64,000 nt of DNA from Bremia lactucae. Its lineage: Eukaryota > Oomycota > Peronosporomycetes > Peronosporales > Peronosporaceae. The notes beneath the pieces were generated by a model. It was given only the letters and a program-made list of their open reading frames with translations, ran no database searches and was not told the DNA's origin. Below, in pieces: positions 43,923-56,360 of the stretch. Every line of letters begins with the position of its first letter. Within the stretch, counting starts at the first letter, position 1. The stretch is from assembly GCF_004359215.1 (NCBI RefSeq), contig NC_090613.1:3909002-3973001 (forward strand), written 5' to 3'. Position numbers and translations under genes: made by a program.

Positions 43923-44421
43923 CTACTCCTCGTCCTCATCGTACAAGTCGTCCAAAACGTCAAATGTCGAGCTCTCGCTGTCTTCATCCTCTTCCTCGTC
44001 TTCGTCGAGCTCCACGGGCATTGGCATGACACCAATTTCCGATCGCTCGTATTTAATCTTGCCGTCCTCCAGCAGATACTTGTCAAAGACAGACTCGGCG
44101 TGCGTCTCATCATGGTGGCCGTGGTGGTCCCAAGGGTGCTCGAGGCCCTGTAATCATTTTACAAACTTAAAATTACTACGTCTCATCGCTCAAAGGAGGT
44201 GTATTATCGCGTACCAGCAACGCGAGACCGTCATGTTTTGCCCGCCAAAAGACCCAGAGCCAAAGCATTGTGCCATAGGCTAGCGCCAGGTTCTTGTGGA
44301 CAGGGCTTACGTGGAAATGCATTCCGTGTGGGTAGTTGTGTCCATGACTGTGCGCAGACGACAAAGCACGGCGGCCAGATGCCACCGCTATACGTCTAGT
44401 GAGGTAGCTGACAGTATACAT
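43923..44421 (-). CDS. Complex I subunit, NDUFB2-like
   Basis: Exons 44215..44421 and 43923..44147 give 143 residues. The start at 44421 leaves a mitochondrial-type N-terminus (YLTRRIAVASGRRALSSAHS). A His-rich stretch HSHGHNYPHGMHFH precedes one transmembrane helix, AYGTMLWLWVFWRAKHDG, then LEHPWDHHGHHDETHAE. This order (His-rich, YGTM-W-WR helix, then PWDHH) matches the NDUFB2/AGGG subunit of NADH:ubiquinone oxidoreductase. The tail after residue 110 is a long Glu/Asp tract (ELDEDEEEDEDSESS) not seen in animal NDUFB2. Confidence 0.65.
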
Positions 44422-44642
44422 CTCGGAGACTTGGACTATTTTATCAGCGGTGGAGATGTAACAGAAAATAATACCCCCTCGGGTTTTAGAAAATGACAAG
44501 TAAAAATCTGGGTTTTATTGAGTCTAGCAAGAGATATGAATAGTAGTAATATTCGTGCTTCATATCAACTTGTTCTTTTTGCATCAAATTCTGTAACACG
44601 AGACATTTTCCCTATATGAGCAGTTAAGATTCTGATAAAGAG

Positions 44643-46811
44643 ATGTCACTGTTATCGTCCCCCGTCCAATCACTCCAAATGGACGCCAACAAGCGCGAGC
44701 ACATGGGGACAGCTAAACGTTCCTCTTCAGACACAGAGAGTGAGTCTCAAGCAAACGTAGCGATGTCTTCTTCTACTCTGGAAAAGCGTGTCCGAAATGA
44801 CGCCTTAATATCAGCGAATGGCAAGGAGAAACGCAAGAAAGCCAAGCCTATCCAGGACTTGAGCGATGCCATGAAGTTTGAAGCTTCACTTGTCGGCGCT
44901 GATCAGATTGCAACCGTGTTGACGGACGATAATAAGCCCATCGAGATAGTAATTACGCGTGAGGAGGCTGCAGGGCTGAATGCTGCCGTCGCAGCCTCAG
45001 CAGAACTAGTGAATGAATTGCAGCACCAAACACCACCACTCAAGCCACGAAAAGGCCGACGCGTTCGCAAGACGAACTTGGAAAAAATGGAAATCCTGGC
45101 TTTTGTCGACCAAGGAGGCTCGCAAGGAGCTGCTGCCGAGAAGTTTGGCGTATCCCGTACAGCAGTGACTAAAATGGTCAAGGAACGCGCAGCGATTTCC
45201 GCTCAAGCCTTGGTCGAGAGTGCCACGAGCAGCCGTAAAGTCTTGCAATATCAACACAAATTGAGTATTATCGAAGACATGTTGCACAAGTGGCAAATGC
45301 AAGTGGAATTGGATGCTCCTGCGCTTAAAGTTACGGGTGAATTGCTTCAGTCCAAGGCAATGGAGTTTCGTAATAAAATTTTGGCCGATTATTGTAGTGA
45401 ATTGTCGGATGACGTTGTGCTGTCACTCACTGATTTTAAAGCGTCAAATGGATGGCTCCATCGGTACATGCAGCGACGAAGTATGCGATCGCTACCAAAA
45501 CACCATTCGAGAATCTCATCGACAACATCCGAGAAGTTGACAGTGGACCAACGTGTGCAAAAGATTCGAGACGTGTTGATAAATACAGCGCCAAATTGTA
45601 TTTGGTGTTTAGATGAATTGACACTACGGCATCGTACGACGTCAATACGACCGGATACGGCTGTGAATATGGATGCACGGAGTTTAGAAGGGATTTCAGT
45701 GGCATTGGCAGTGAGTGCCATGGGGGAGAAATTGCATTTGCAAGTTGTTGGAAAGAATCCCATGCCCGAGTCAATGAAAGACGTGGATACGTTAACAACG
45801 TATGGAGTTTACTATCGAGAACAGTATCGTGCGACCCACGATGCATCGACGATTGTACACTTTATTCAAGCGATGAATCATGAAGCTATGTTACGAAAAC
45901 AAGTGTGGTTTGTAGTCTTGGATAGCTGTACGGCTCATGTCGCGGCGGCTCATTCCCTCACGTCAACGGGATCGTTTCAAAATGGCTTTCGTTTCGACTC
46001 GATGGTGCTTCTTTTTTTGCCTCCAGGGCCAACGAGCGAAGCGCAACCACTTCATCAAGGTATTTTTCGGTTTTTTAAACTGCGCTTTCGTCAAGAAATG
46101 CTTCAGACGCTACTTTACGAGTACGAACAATATGCTTTGCAATCGCACGAACGAATGAATGAAAACATTGTAGTGGAAGACGCATTGGGGACGGAGGTGT
46201 TTGATATCCATGCGCACACGGATATGCGCAATACGCTGAGCTGGTTGCACGTAGCGTGGGAGATTGTTCCGGCAAGTTTGATTCGACACGCCTGGGCCAC
46301 TTCCTTGTATTCCTTGACCCTTGAGCCTGGGGATGATGATGTTAGTGCAGCGCTTGTTCGTGAAGAAATGAGCAAAGCGTACGCCGAGCTTTTTGCTCAA
46401 TTGACAAAAGTATCCGTCCTTCAAAAGATCCTTGGCCTGGAATTGACAGCGACTTCGAATCAATTAATGGAAGAGCTGTTGGAATTGGACAAGTCGGATA
46501 CGTCGGGAGCCCAAGAACTTGTGAAAGACAATGAAATTGTCGTGGAAAGCTTAGCAGCCCAAGGACTTCTTCGGGATACATCCAATGCAGTGGGGCTTGA
46601 AAGGATCAAGGGGGATGATTTACCAGTTTTGACACCGAATGAAGCAAATGTGTCAGTATGTCGACTCTTGCATTATATGTCTCAAGACACTTTACTGACG
46701 TTATCCGAGCGACGAACTGGACGTACTAATTTGCTTCTTTTGCAACGTTTGCTATTAAAAGCTCGTGAGAGAGAACGAGAGCGAGACACCACGACCGATT
46801 TTACTGTGTAG
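44643..46811 (+). CDS. pogo/Tigger-type transposase-derived protein (DDE superfamily, CENP-B-like)
   Basis: Intronless 722-residue protein. After a Ser/Lys-rich N-terminus comes a CENP-B-type helix-turn-helix pair (KTNLEKMEILAFVDQGGSQG, AAAEKFGVSRTAVTKMV, then DFKASNGWLHRYMQRRSM). The DDE_1 catalytic core follows: first acid Asp324 in WCLDELTL, second Asp427 in VVLDSCTAH. At the third position the usual QPLDQG reads QPLHQGIFRFFKLRFR, so His471 replaces the catalytic Asp. The frame is fully open, while no terminal inverted repeats or other transposon parts were seen nearby. That suggests a domesticated DNA-binding gene rather than an active element. Confidence 0.85.
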   Translation: MSLLSSPVQSLQMDANKREHMGTAKRSSSDTESESQANVAMSSSTLEKRVRNDALISANGKEKRKKAKPIQDLSDAMKFEASLVGADQIATVLTDDNKPIEIVITREEAAGLNAAVAASAELVNELQHQTPPLKPRKGRRVRKTNLEKMEILAFVDQGGSQGAAAEKFGVSRTAVTKMVKERAAISAQALVESATSSRKVLQYQHKLSIIEDMLHKWQMQVELDAPALKVTGELLQSKAMEFRNKILADYCSELSDDVVLSLTDFKASNGWLHRYMQRRSMRSLPKHHSRISSTTSEKLTVDQRVQKIRDVLINTAPNCIWCLDELTLRHRTTSIRPDTAVNMDARSLEGISVALAVSAMGEKLHLQVVGKNPMPESMKDVDTLTTYGVYYREQYRATHDASTIVHFIQAMNHEAMLRKQVWFVVLDSCTAHVAAAHSLTSTGSFQNGFRFDSMVLLFLPPGPTSEAQPLHQGIFRFFKLRFRQEMLQTLLYEYEQYALQSHERMNENIVVEDALGTEVFDIHAHTDMRNTLSWLHVAWEIVPASLIRHAWATSLYSLTLEPGDDDVSAALVREEMSKAYAELFAQLTKVSVLQKILGLELTATSNQLMEELLELDKSDTSGAQELVKDNEIVVESLAAQGLLRDTSNAVGLERIKGDDLPVLTPNEANVSVCRLLHYMSQDTLLTLSERRTGRTNLLLLQRLLLKARERERERDTTTDFTV

Positions 46812-47886
46812 TTTCTGTACTTTACAGTCAAATGGAGAAGAAGATGATCTGTGGCATGGATGATGATTACTTTTTATTCACTTGACTGCTATTTTTGAAG
46901 AATCCTTTTTATATGATTCCGTTAGCTATTGAATAGAATCTCGCTTGATTGAGGTGCTATTACTATTGTGCATCGTGATGGAAAGTACGAGAGCTGAGGT
47001 CGTACGCGTCACACCTTGGGCTATCATCAGAATTGATGGTACTTTCTTGCTGCATGCCTCCTTTCCTTTCGATTGTTTCGTCAACTTTGCCTCTTCATGC
47101 GTTCATCGTTGGGTTTCATCTGTGCAAGGCCTGGAACGGATAAAATTGGCTGATTAATATCACGTGCTGAGACTCGTGGACCATTTGCGTGGTTGACGAA
47201 AAAATATATATTTGTACGGTTGGTTTTTAAATCATCATGATATCGCGACAATGGTCAATGCTTAGCAATGCTGCAATCGCTCGAGCCATTCAAAGATTTT
47301 AATTTGTCTCGCCATTGACTCGCGTAGTGTTTGAAAAAGTGGCAATGATATGGTATTTCTCGTCACCAATGCCCTTTACAAAAAGCTTGAAGGATGCCAG
47401 TGGAATTTTTCTTATGCGATAATTGCTTGAATTTAGTGACCCAGACTTGATTTTATGCAAATAGCATTACAAACTTCTTCGAACCTGGTGTTATGGTGTT
47501 ATAATTTATAATTTATTTCAAATTACCCGGCTGTAGATCTTTAATGTAACGTTGTGAAAATCCTGCAAGCGCAAAAGTAAATAAAAGCTAGTTTTATTTT
47601 TTTTTAATTGGAAAAAAAACAATTATTGTGAAGCGTTATGTTTGGGTCACTATAATTGTTTGCCTTCGTCTTGAATGAAGATCTATCAACTCAGCCTTCC
47701 AATCGGTTTTATGTCGCAAAACGTTCTTGTAAGTGTTTGGCATTGACATTTATTTGAGCGCATTTAAGGAATAGAATGATAGATACAACAATCGGAGATA
47801 CTTTATTGACGTAGAAATCGTACTCTATTGAATTAAAACCGTATTTTTTCTCGTGTGCCGTTCACTTAACGTAATAAACCTTTTCA
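46812..47886. other. Intergenic, no gene recognised
   Basis: About 1 kb of low-GC sequence with short frames only, the longest 70 codons at 46945 without family features. It holds the promoter of UNC50. Confidence 0.5.
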
Positions 47887-48982
47887 ATGTTTGCGCCGAT
47901 GCCGCAGTCTAACGGGCTCCAGCAGCCCAGCACGAGCATTGATATACAATATGGGCACCCCGCTACACCTCTAAGCAGTAATCGTCATCATAAAAAGAAG
48001 TCTAAACGTGCTGGCTCCGACGTGTTCCGGTCCTGCTCGGTATTTCCGGAATATTTTACACGCGTTCTAGACTACCGTCAGATGGACCTGGACGCCACCT
48101 TTTACCAGATGGTTACACTCTGCGTGCAGCCATCTAAGGTCTACAAGAGCGCCTATTATCGCAAACAGACGAAGAACCGCTGGGCGAGGGATGATCCAGC
48201 ATTTATAGTGATACAATTTGTCTTCCTTCTAGTAGCCACCGTGGCCTGGGCCATTGCCTTCCACGTAGACAGCGTTGCTAAGTTCATATCGCTATTATTT
48301 CATGCGGTGGTGGTTGAATGGCTTGGCTTTGGCCTTCTGATTTCAACATTCTGCTGGTGGTACGCGAATCATCATCTCCGTCAACGAAACATGTGCGTAC
48401 CGAGTGGGATACGTTTTGGTCTTATGTAGTTTATAACTATCAATGCTCTTACATCACGGCCATTCAAGTGTGGGCGCGGGTGGTTCACTATATGTAGAGC
48501 AGCAAGTGGAGTGGCAATTTGCCTTTGACATTCATTGCAACTCGTTTTTTATCCTGTTCCTGTTCCAGTATGTACAGCAAGTACGTTTGTTACTGTTGTG
48601 TTAAGAATAGTGGCTTATTGATGATGGTAATTTTATCCTCTTGTAGTTTGTATTAGCACCAATTTTGATGTCGGACTCGTTTCTGATGCTATTACTTGGA
48701 AATCTGCTTTACTCGTTCGGGTGGGGGTTATATACGTATATTACCTTTCTAGGATATTTGGGTACGTGCAAATGACTGCTTGCGCTATTTTAAAAATATT
48801 TTTTTTGCTGATTTGATGCCTGTCGCATTTTAGCACTTCCGTTTTTACACCGGACTGAGCAATTACTATTGCCACTCATCATTATTCTTTCACTTTTTGT
48901 GTCAACTTTGGTGCTCCAGGCGGTATTCGGTGCGTCGATAAATTTCGCTCACATTTCTGTCGAGTATTATTATGCTACGTAG
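47887..48982 (+). CDS. UNC50: UNC-50 family Golgi membrane protein
   Basis: Exons 47887..48392, 48469..48580, 48647..48761 and 48834..48982 give 293 residues. Family sequence: the DYRQMDLDATFYQMVTLCVQ region, PSKVYKSAYYRKQTKNRWAR then DDPAFIVIQFVF, VEWQFAFDIHCNSFF, and LLGNLLYSFGWGLYTYITFL then GYLALPF. Five to six transmembrane helices are visible. UNC-50 (yeast Gmh1) acts in the Golgi on Arf-GEF function and receptor trafficking. A basic cytosolic N-terminus (HHKKKSKRAG) precedes the first helix. Introns are 76, 66 and 72 nt. Confidence 0.92.
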
Positions 48983-49581
48983 CAAAAGTGTCAGATATAA
49001 TAAAACTGGAAAAATAGGCACAATTAGATTTGTACGGCAAGTATGACAACAAGAAGCATTTTTGCGATTGATATCTTCATACTGGGCCTGACAGTAAGTT
49101 TGAATTGATCAATAAAGCTGAGCTAAATATTACAAAGATGCAACTAGCTGTAGAATATAAAGCCGTTTCGGCGAACGACTAAAGCGGCAACTGCCAATTG
49201 CCACATAACTGCCAAGTCGTGGTATGCTAAAATGTTGTCAACAAGAGTCGTAAACTCTGCATGCTGAATTGCTCACGTTAAAGTCAAGATGTCGTTATTG
49301 TAATGTCGTTATGACTCACATTAAAAATCAAGCAAATATCTGTAATGTTGCGCATGATCAATCTTTTAATTTGCTTGAATGATTCACTAGGTACTGGCGT
49401 TCTTTATTTATTCGGTTTAAAAGTGTCGTAAGTGACAAGCAGGGTCCACCGGTAAAATGATAGATTCGAAGCAAGTCAGAGCGCTATCTAGCAATATCTT
49501 AACTTTTTTAGCAAAGGTGTCATTTTCAAAATGATTACAATCCCGGCCACGTGCGCGTTTAAAGCCGTTTCATATTAATAT

Positions 49582-49669
49582 TTCGGCATGTGTGGTTATT
49601 AGTCGCCTGTTAGCTTCGAGGAAAGCGAGATTACTTAATGCTTCGGAATGTGTGGTTGTTAGTCGCCTG
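49582..49669. repeat. Two-copy 28-bp direct repeat in an intergenic region
   Basis: TTCGG(C/A)ATGTGTGGTT(A/G)TTAGTCGCCTG occurs at 49582..49609 and 49642..49669 (60-bp period, two mismatches). It is the only structure noticed in the gene-free stretch 48983..49947. Confidence 0.8.
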
Positions 49670-49947
49670 GTGTATTCTAAGGTATTCACATTTAAATCCA
49701 ACTCGATTTTGTTGCGGCAAGACCAATCGTCGAGCGACAGACGATGAACTGATGAAAATTCGAATCTCCAATACTTTTCTTTGACAAAAAGGGCGCATAA
49801 AACACACATCTACTAGGATATTACAGTGTTTTGAAATCCCAGATTTCTGTATTTTTTAAAAACCAATTGTGTGTAGACCACGCCATTCAACATTTAAACG
49901 AAGAGCCGACATCTCGACTTTCCAGAAGCAAACGTCCCTTTATCAAG

Positions 49948-50598
49948 ATGACGGTGCGTCCGTTACCATTTGAAAAGCAAGCATATGAAACTAATAGTCA
50001 ATCATTTTTGTTCGTACGGTACATACTTCTCGATCCATTAAAAAGGTGTCGACATCTGCAACTAAGGAGAAGCCGTTGAGTACCAAGGAACGGAATGAAA
50101 CAAGCCAAGCACCCGGAAACGACGAAGAGACTAGCCAATCCTCGGAAAATGAAGACGAAAGTACTGGCGACCAAGAGGGAACCGAGGACGATGGAGCAAA
50201 GGAATCTAATAATGAAAGTGAGGAAGGTAAAGACGATGAAGACGGAGAAAAAGAGGATGTAGGCCTGTCGTATCTATATACAAATTTTGAAGAAGATGAC
50301 AATGACGAAGACTTTCAGGCAAATCCTACTGCTCAAGATGACGACGATGATGACGAGGATGGTGATGAAGACGACGACAAGGATGATGCTGCCATAGATG
50401 AGGAAGACGAGGAGGAGGACGAGGCGAATGATGACGACGGTAATGAGGAGAGTGATGAAGCGGAGGATGAAGACGAGGATGAAGAGGATGAAGACGAAAA
50501 ACCACCAGGTTTGTAGCTTTTTTTAATGTCTATTGCACCGTTCTCTTAACTGATGCGTCTTTACTGGTAATATTACAGCCAAGAAGCAAAAGAACTAA
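49948..50598 (+). CDS. Highly acidic protein
   Basis: Exons 49948..49953, 50046..50508 and 50579..50598 give 162 residues. Most of the protein is Asp/Glu (long runs from residue 25 on), interrupted once by a short hydrophobic motif, VGLSYLYTNFEEDD, and closed by a basic KKQKN tail that could serve as a nuclear signal. It resembles acidic histone-binding or nucleolar proteins in composition only; such composition does not prove homology. Exon 1 is just two codons (ATG ACG) before a GTGCGT donor, so the start could be elsewhere. Confidence 0.55.
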
Positions 50599-50775
50599 TT
50601 ATTCCAAGTAAGATAGGCTGACGCTGAGTGAGCAAAGTTCAGAGCGAGTTTGTGCTAGCTTCTTCCTTGGCAATATTATCTTTTATGTGGTTCTTACGCT
50701 TTCAATCTTTTTGCATTGACATGAAGTATTATTATCTGCCAATCAATGAATCGAACTATGATGAAGTTCCATATT

Positions 50776-51715
<940 letters not shown>

Positions 51716-52059
51716 GAAAATCAAAGACCTTTAAATACAAGAAAATTACGAAACACGGGCCGATAATTGGATGAAACCAAAAATCAGAAATTAATATAAA
51801 TTTCTACTCGGTATTGACAAAGAAAAGATGTCTGGATATGATAAATGAATAAAATAACATCAAAACTACATATACTTGAGCCTTGCCGCTGTGTCTTCGG
51901 AAACGTGGTGATAATCGACCTCGCTCTCTTCTTAAAGACAATGTATTGTAGATCTAATGAACAACACGTCACAGTTTTTTTACATGCCCGAACGAAGTGC
52001 ACAATTTCCATATTCGGTATGATAGGATTCAGTATGAATTATAGGAATTTTAAAGTCCG
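51716..52059. other. Divergent promoter region, BUD32 / AFG2-like
   Basis: 344 bp without a credible coding frame; AT-rich with a TATAAAT-like TTAATATAAATTTC at 51792. No repeat noticed. Confidence 0.4.
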
Positions 52060-54917
52060 ATGGAGGCAAGTCAAATGCCAATCCACAGCCCTGTCAATGA
52101 AATCGCAAGTGTCTTGCAATTCACAAGTCGCTGCTGCATATTGCCGGAAACGTTACAATCTCGCCCTCGAGGAGCTAGTCAGTATGTCCTTTGCAGTATT
52201 GATGACAATCGTTTCGCAATTTGTCGTATTTCCGCCACGAGCTTGTCCCGCACTCGACAGGTTTTCGTGGATGAATCGGTAACGCTACAACGCGACTCAC
52301 AGTATTTCAAAGACGTACAGACTTCTCTTGTTGCTCATAATACGATTAAAAGTGATACTTATGCATTGGAAAACTCTGATTTGCTCTGGATAAGTCGTAA
52401 TGCTGTACGCAGTGCTGTAGCAGTGACACTAGAGCTGCTTCCGTGCTTGAATTCCCAGCTACTGCGTGATGCCGATACGCGATCCTTGATGGAACAGACA
52501 TTACAACGAAATGTGATTGTGTGTGTTACCGCCAAGGTGAAGCTCTTAACGTGTGAAGGTCTTATGGCAAAGACCCGAGACGTGGAAGCTCAAGAGCAGG
52601 AACAAGTAATGACTTTTAAAGTTGTGTCGACATACCCAGCTGCACCTTTTTCAAGAATCACGTCTACTACTCGTATAGTCATGACGGAACCTACTAAATC
52701 GGACAAAGCGGATCATTCTAATGAAATAGCCTCAACGATAACAGCTTCAGATACGCCACAGTCCAAGGGGATTCAAATCGGTGGTCTCGAACAAGAACAA
52801 ACGGCTTTGAAGGAATTGATTCTAATGCCAATAAAGTACACAAGTCTGCGCCTTGATCTGGGTGTGGAATTACCCAAAGGTATTCTACTCTGTGGACCTC
52901 CTGGAGTGGGTAAGACATTGCTCGTGCGATCGGTTGTGCACGAATGTCGTCAATTCCAAGACACTTGTGGAACATTGCTGGATTTAAATTTGCAAGTCAT
53001 TAACGGATCGGAATTGATCACAAGTAATCGTGGTGATGCTGAACACGCTTTACGAAATACGTTTAAGACAGCTATGGTTCATGCTGGCAGTAAAACTCAC
53101 GCTGCTAGCGTCATTTTCATCGACGAAGTCGATGCCTTGTGTCCAAAGCGAGAGGCTGCAGGTGAACTGACTTCGTCAACCCACAACCGTGTGGTAGCTC
53201 AGTTATTAACACTCCTCGACGGCATCGATAGTGGCTTTTCACGTGCCAATGTAGTAGTAATTGCGGCTACAAATCGACCTAATGCGATTGATCCAGCACT
53301 TCGTCGACCTGGTCGATTGGATCGCGAAGTTTATGTAGCGCCGCCAAATACAGCGACACGAAAGAAGATTTTTCAAGTCCATCTTTGTCAAACGCCGGTC
53401 GCTGTAAGCAATAAATTGCCACAAGAAGCCGAAAAACAACGCAATTGGTTTCTCGAAACAGTGGCAGCTAAAGCTGTTGGATATGTTGGCGCGGATATCG
53501 CAGCCCTCTGTCGCGAGGCAACTATGATAGCATCAACCCGGCAAGTAGTCGCCATGTCTCGCGATCAAGAACTAGCACACTGGTGGACAAAGTGGCAACG
53601 CCAAGCCGAGCCTTGTCATGCGTTTTTAAACAAATCCTCTTCACGTGGTGCTGTAATTGCGGCTCGAGCGTGGCATACTTCCTCATTGGCAATCATACCG
53701 TTATGGTTTCTTGCCAACCACGCGAGTCGACCAGAAATGCATGCGATTCAAGACGAAAAGGATCCATTACGACACTCCAAGATCAAGTATTTTGATTTTC
53801 TATTTCGAAACGAAAAGTATCCCATCTTTACGGCTACGTCTCATGTCCATGCGACGAATGAAACTTTTGAAGTGACTTTAAATGACTTTGACCACGCCAT
53901 GCAAATTGTCGTGCCATCTGCACTACGAGGGGCTAGTGGATACATGTGCGTATGTTCGTTGGTTTCAAAATACTTTTTATATCTGAACAGTACTGGTCTT
54001 GTGTAGGCGCGAAATGGAACGACAAGATTGGAATAGTATTGGTGGTCACGCCAAACCAAAGCTTGCGTTGCAACAAGCACTGGAATGGCCACTCAAGTAT
54101 CCACAAACTTTCACTCGACTTGGTGTTTCACCACTTTCTGGTCTATTGCTCTATGGTCCACCTGGATGTAGCAAAAGTTCACTTGTCCGAGCTGCCGCGC
54201 ACTCGAGTGGCGCGACATTTCTATCCCTCTCGGCAGCTCAAGTCTTTTCGCCATTCTTTGGAGACGCTGAAGCTGCGGTACGTCAAGTCTTTCGAGACGC
54301 TCGTGCGGCACTTCCTGCGATTGTCTTTTTCGATGAAATTGATGCAATGGTCGCAAAGCGTGAGTTTGATGAATCCAATGATCGTGGGACGTCTTGTGCC
54401 ATGCGTGTACTGTCGACCTTGTTAAATGAAATGGATGGCGTCGACTCCACTCCAGGTCTTGTCGTTATTGGTGCCACCAATCGTCCAGGATGCATTGATG
54501 CAGCGCTGATGCGACCTGGACGCTTTGATCGCATCATATTCGTCGATCTACCCACGGAAGCAGATCGCGTCGAGATTTTACGAATACATTCAAAAGTCAT
54601 GCCATTAGATAATGATGTGGACCACTTTAGTTTGGCAAAACGGACACCATTTTATAGTGGAGCGGAATTAGAGGTACGTGCGAAACTACGTTATGGAATG
54701 TTTCGAAACAATTAGGATGTAAAGTTACTTACGAGTGTTGTTTTGTCAGAATATTTGCCGAGAAGCTGCATTACTTGCGCTTCGAGAGTCGTTGGAAGCC
54801 AAGAAAGTGGCCATGCGCCATTTTAATGAAGCGTTACGAGGAAGCAAACCTGTCTCGTCCACGAAATCGATGCATGAATTCATTACATTTGCCAAAACCA
54901 TGGGACATTTCTCGTAG
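52060..54917 (+). CDS. AFG2/SPATA5-type double AAA ATPase
   Basis: Exons 52060..53945, 54007..54673 and 54750..54917 give 906 residues. The first AAA module has Walker A GPPGVGKTLL, Walker B VIFIDEVDAL and sensor/arginine region AATNRPNAIDPALRRPGRLD. The second has Walker A GPPGCSKSSLV, Walker B IVFFDEIDAM and GATNRPGCIDAALMRPGRFD, ending with the helical lid AALLALRESLEAKK. The CSK form of the second P-loop is typical of Afg2/SPATA5/SPATA5L1, which strips Rlp24 from pre-60S ribosomes, rather than of Cdc48. An insertion of about 100 residues lies between module one and module two. The N-domain is weakly conserved. Confidence 0.88.
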
Positions 54918-54981
54918 GACAAGTGTCGTTTTTGTACGAATGGATTCACTCAATTATTGTTTTTTTACCCTGCATTTTAAT

Positions 54982-55740
54982 TTATACGAGTAGTTCACCA
55001 CCATCGATCAAACGAACTTGATGCTGCAGGGGGATCCCATCTCTCTCGACGCCAGCTTGTTCCATTTTGTCGACGACTTCAAACCCTTCGACAACTTCTC
55101 CAAACACCACGTGCTTGCCATTTAAATGCGGTGAAGCCTTGAGCATGAAGCAAAACTGACTGTCATTCGTATCGGGGCCTGCGTTGGCCATTTGTAAGAG
55201 GTATCGCTTCGAGTGGTGGAGTCGTAGTCCATTCGGCTCGTCGGGAAATTGCATTCCGTAGATACTACGACCTCCTGTCCCTGTGCCCGTGGTGTAGTCA
55301 CCGCATTGGACAATAAAATCTTTTAATATGCGATGGCACTTACTGCCTTTAAACGAATAGTCTGTTCCTTTCTCGCCCGTCGTCAGCGCTCGAAAATTCT
55401 CGGCGGTTTTAGGCACGATGTCAGCGTATAATTCAGCCGTAATACGGCCAACGTAGACATCATCAATTGCCACGTCGATCCAGACGTATTTACGGTATAT
55501 GACAGGCTTCCAAAGCCTTGTGGAAGCGGGAATAGGGACATTTTGCTCTTGGTGGGGCTTCTCAAGAGCAATTTTGTCCGTCAGCGTCTCGTCCGTCGTC
55601 TGCAACGGTGTCAGTAGTGGTTCGTGCATCGAAGCATTAGAGTATACGTTCACTACCAAACAGTAGGCTAGAAAAAAAAGCCCCATGCCCAGTAGTATCG
55701 CCTCGCGCGCTTTAAAGGTGCATGAACTTTGGCGTGCCAT
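54982..55740 (-). CDS. Membrane-anchored cyclophilin (peptidyl-prolyl isomerase)
   Basis: The frame opens at 55788; I choose ATG 55740 (252 residues), which puts the signal anchor AILLGMGLFFLAYCLVV about 15 residues in. The cyclophilin domain: TAENFRALTTGEKG, CHRILKDFIVQCGDYTTGTG, MANAGPDTNDSQFCFML, LNGKHVVFGEVVEGF. The catalytic Arg (HRI) and the Gln are kept. The Trp that contacts cyclosporin A (WLDGKHVVFG in CypA) is His here (PHLNGKHVVFG), and the usual Gly after VQ is Cys. Expected site: ER/Golgi lumen, folding of secretory proteins; inferred from the anchor. Confidence 0.88.
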   Translation of the reverse strand: MARQSSCTFKAREAILLGMGLFFLAYCLVVNVYSNASMHEPLLTPLQTTDETLTDKIALEKPHQEQNVPIPASTRLWKPVIYRKYVWIDVAIDDVYVGRITAELYADIVPKTAENFRALTTGEKGTDYSFKGSKCHRILKDFIVQCGDYTTGTGTGGRSIYGMQFPDEPNGLRLHHSKRYLLQMANAGPDTNDSQFCFMLKASPHLNGKHVVFGEVVEGFEVVDKMEQAGVERDGIPLQHQVRLIDGGELLV

Positions 55741-56093
55741 TGCAAAATTACCGGGGATATTTGTACACCACATCATATTTCGCGTCATTTATCTCATGTG
55801 GTCGACATTTAATGCCTCCGAATCTGATGTGGTCGACAGATGTACTTCCTTTACATTAGCAAAATTAGCGGGATGGAGTCTAACCCTCGGGACAAGTTAC
55901 CTCAATCTCGTGCGCCATAGCACAAGTGACGTTTTCATAAAAAAACTTTTGTATTTCAATTACGTACGCGTATCTGAACGCTGTGTAGTTTTAAACTTTC
56001 AGCGTTCTTCGCAACGTCCGAAACACTTGTTTACTGCAAAAAAAACTCATCGCAACGCTTAAAGAATGGGTGTTAATTTTCCAACTTCACACC

Positions 56094-56360
56094 ATGGACA
56101 AACCAACGCTAGTACTCAATCGAGAGTATCAAACGTCACATGGTCGATCACAAGCCTTCGTGAAGGCTTTTGACAATCGATTGCCATCCGTCGTCGAAAT
56201 GCCATTGTGCCGGGCACTTTGGTGGTTGATGTGGTAGGATCTCCGCGTTCGCCGTTCGTGTTTTTGAATCAGGAAAGTCGCTTGGCGCTCGCTCGGCATC
56301 ATAGGCAGGTGCAAGAACATCAAGAACCGCATTCCAACAGAAAAGTACCATATAGCATGG
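56094..56360 (+). pseudogene. Possible broken small gene in an otherwise empty stretch
   Basis: A frame starting MDKPTLVLNREYQTSHG (56094) gives about 45 protein-like residues and then runs into stops. A different frame from about 56195 continues with NAIVPGTLVVDVVGSPRSPF and VFLNQESRLALARHH to a GTACGC at 56370. A frameshift or an unrecognised intron could link them. No family was recognised. The flanks (55741..56093 and 56400..56604) hold nothing else noticed. Confidence 0.25.

Noticed and set aside
44903..46581. Minus-strand ORFs across the transposase-derived gene
   Set aside because: They overlap a 722-codon frame with clear HTH and DDE motifs and show no family features of their own.
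49948..50598. Naming the acidic protein a nucleoplasmin or histone chaperone
   Set aside because: The resemblance rests on Asp/Glu content alone, with no folded-domain motif.
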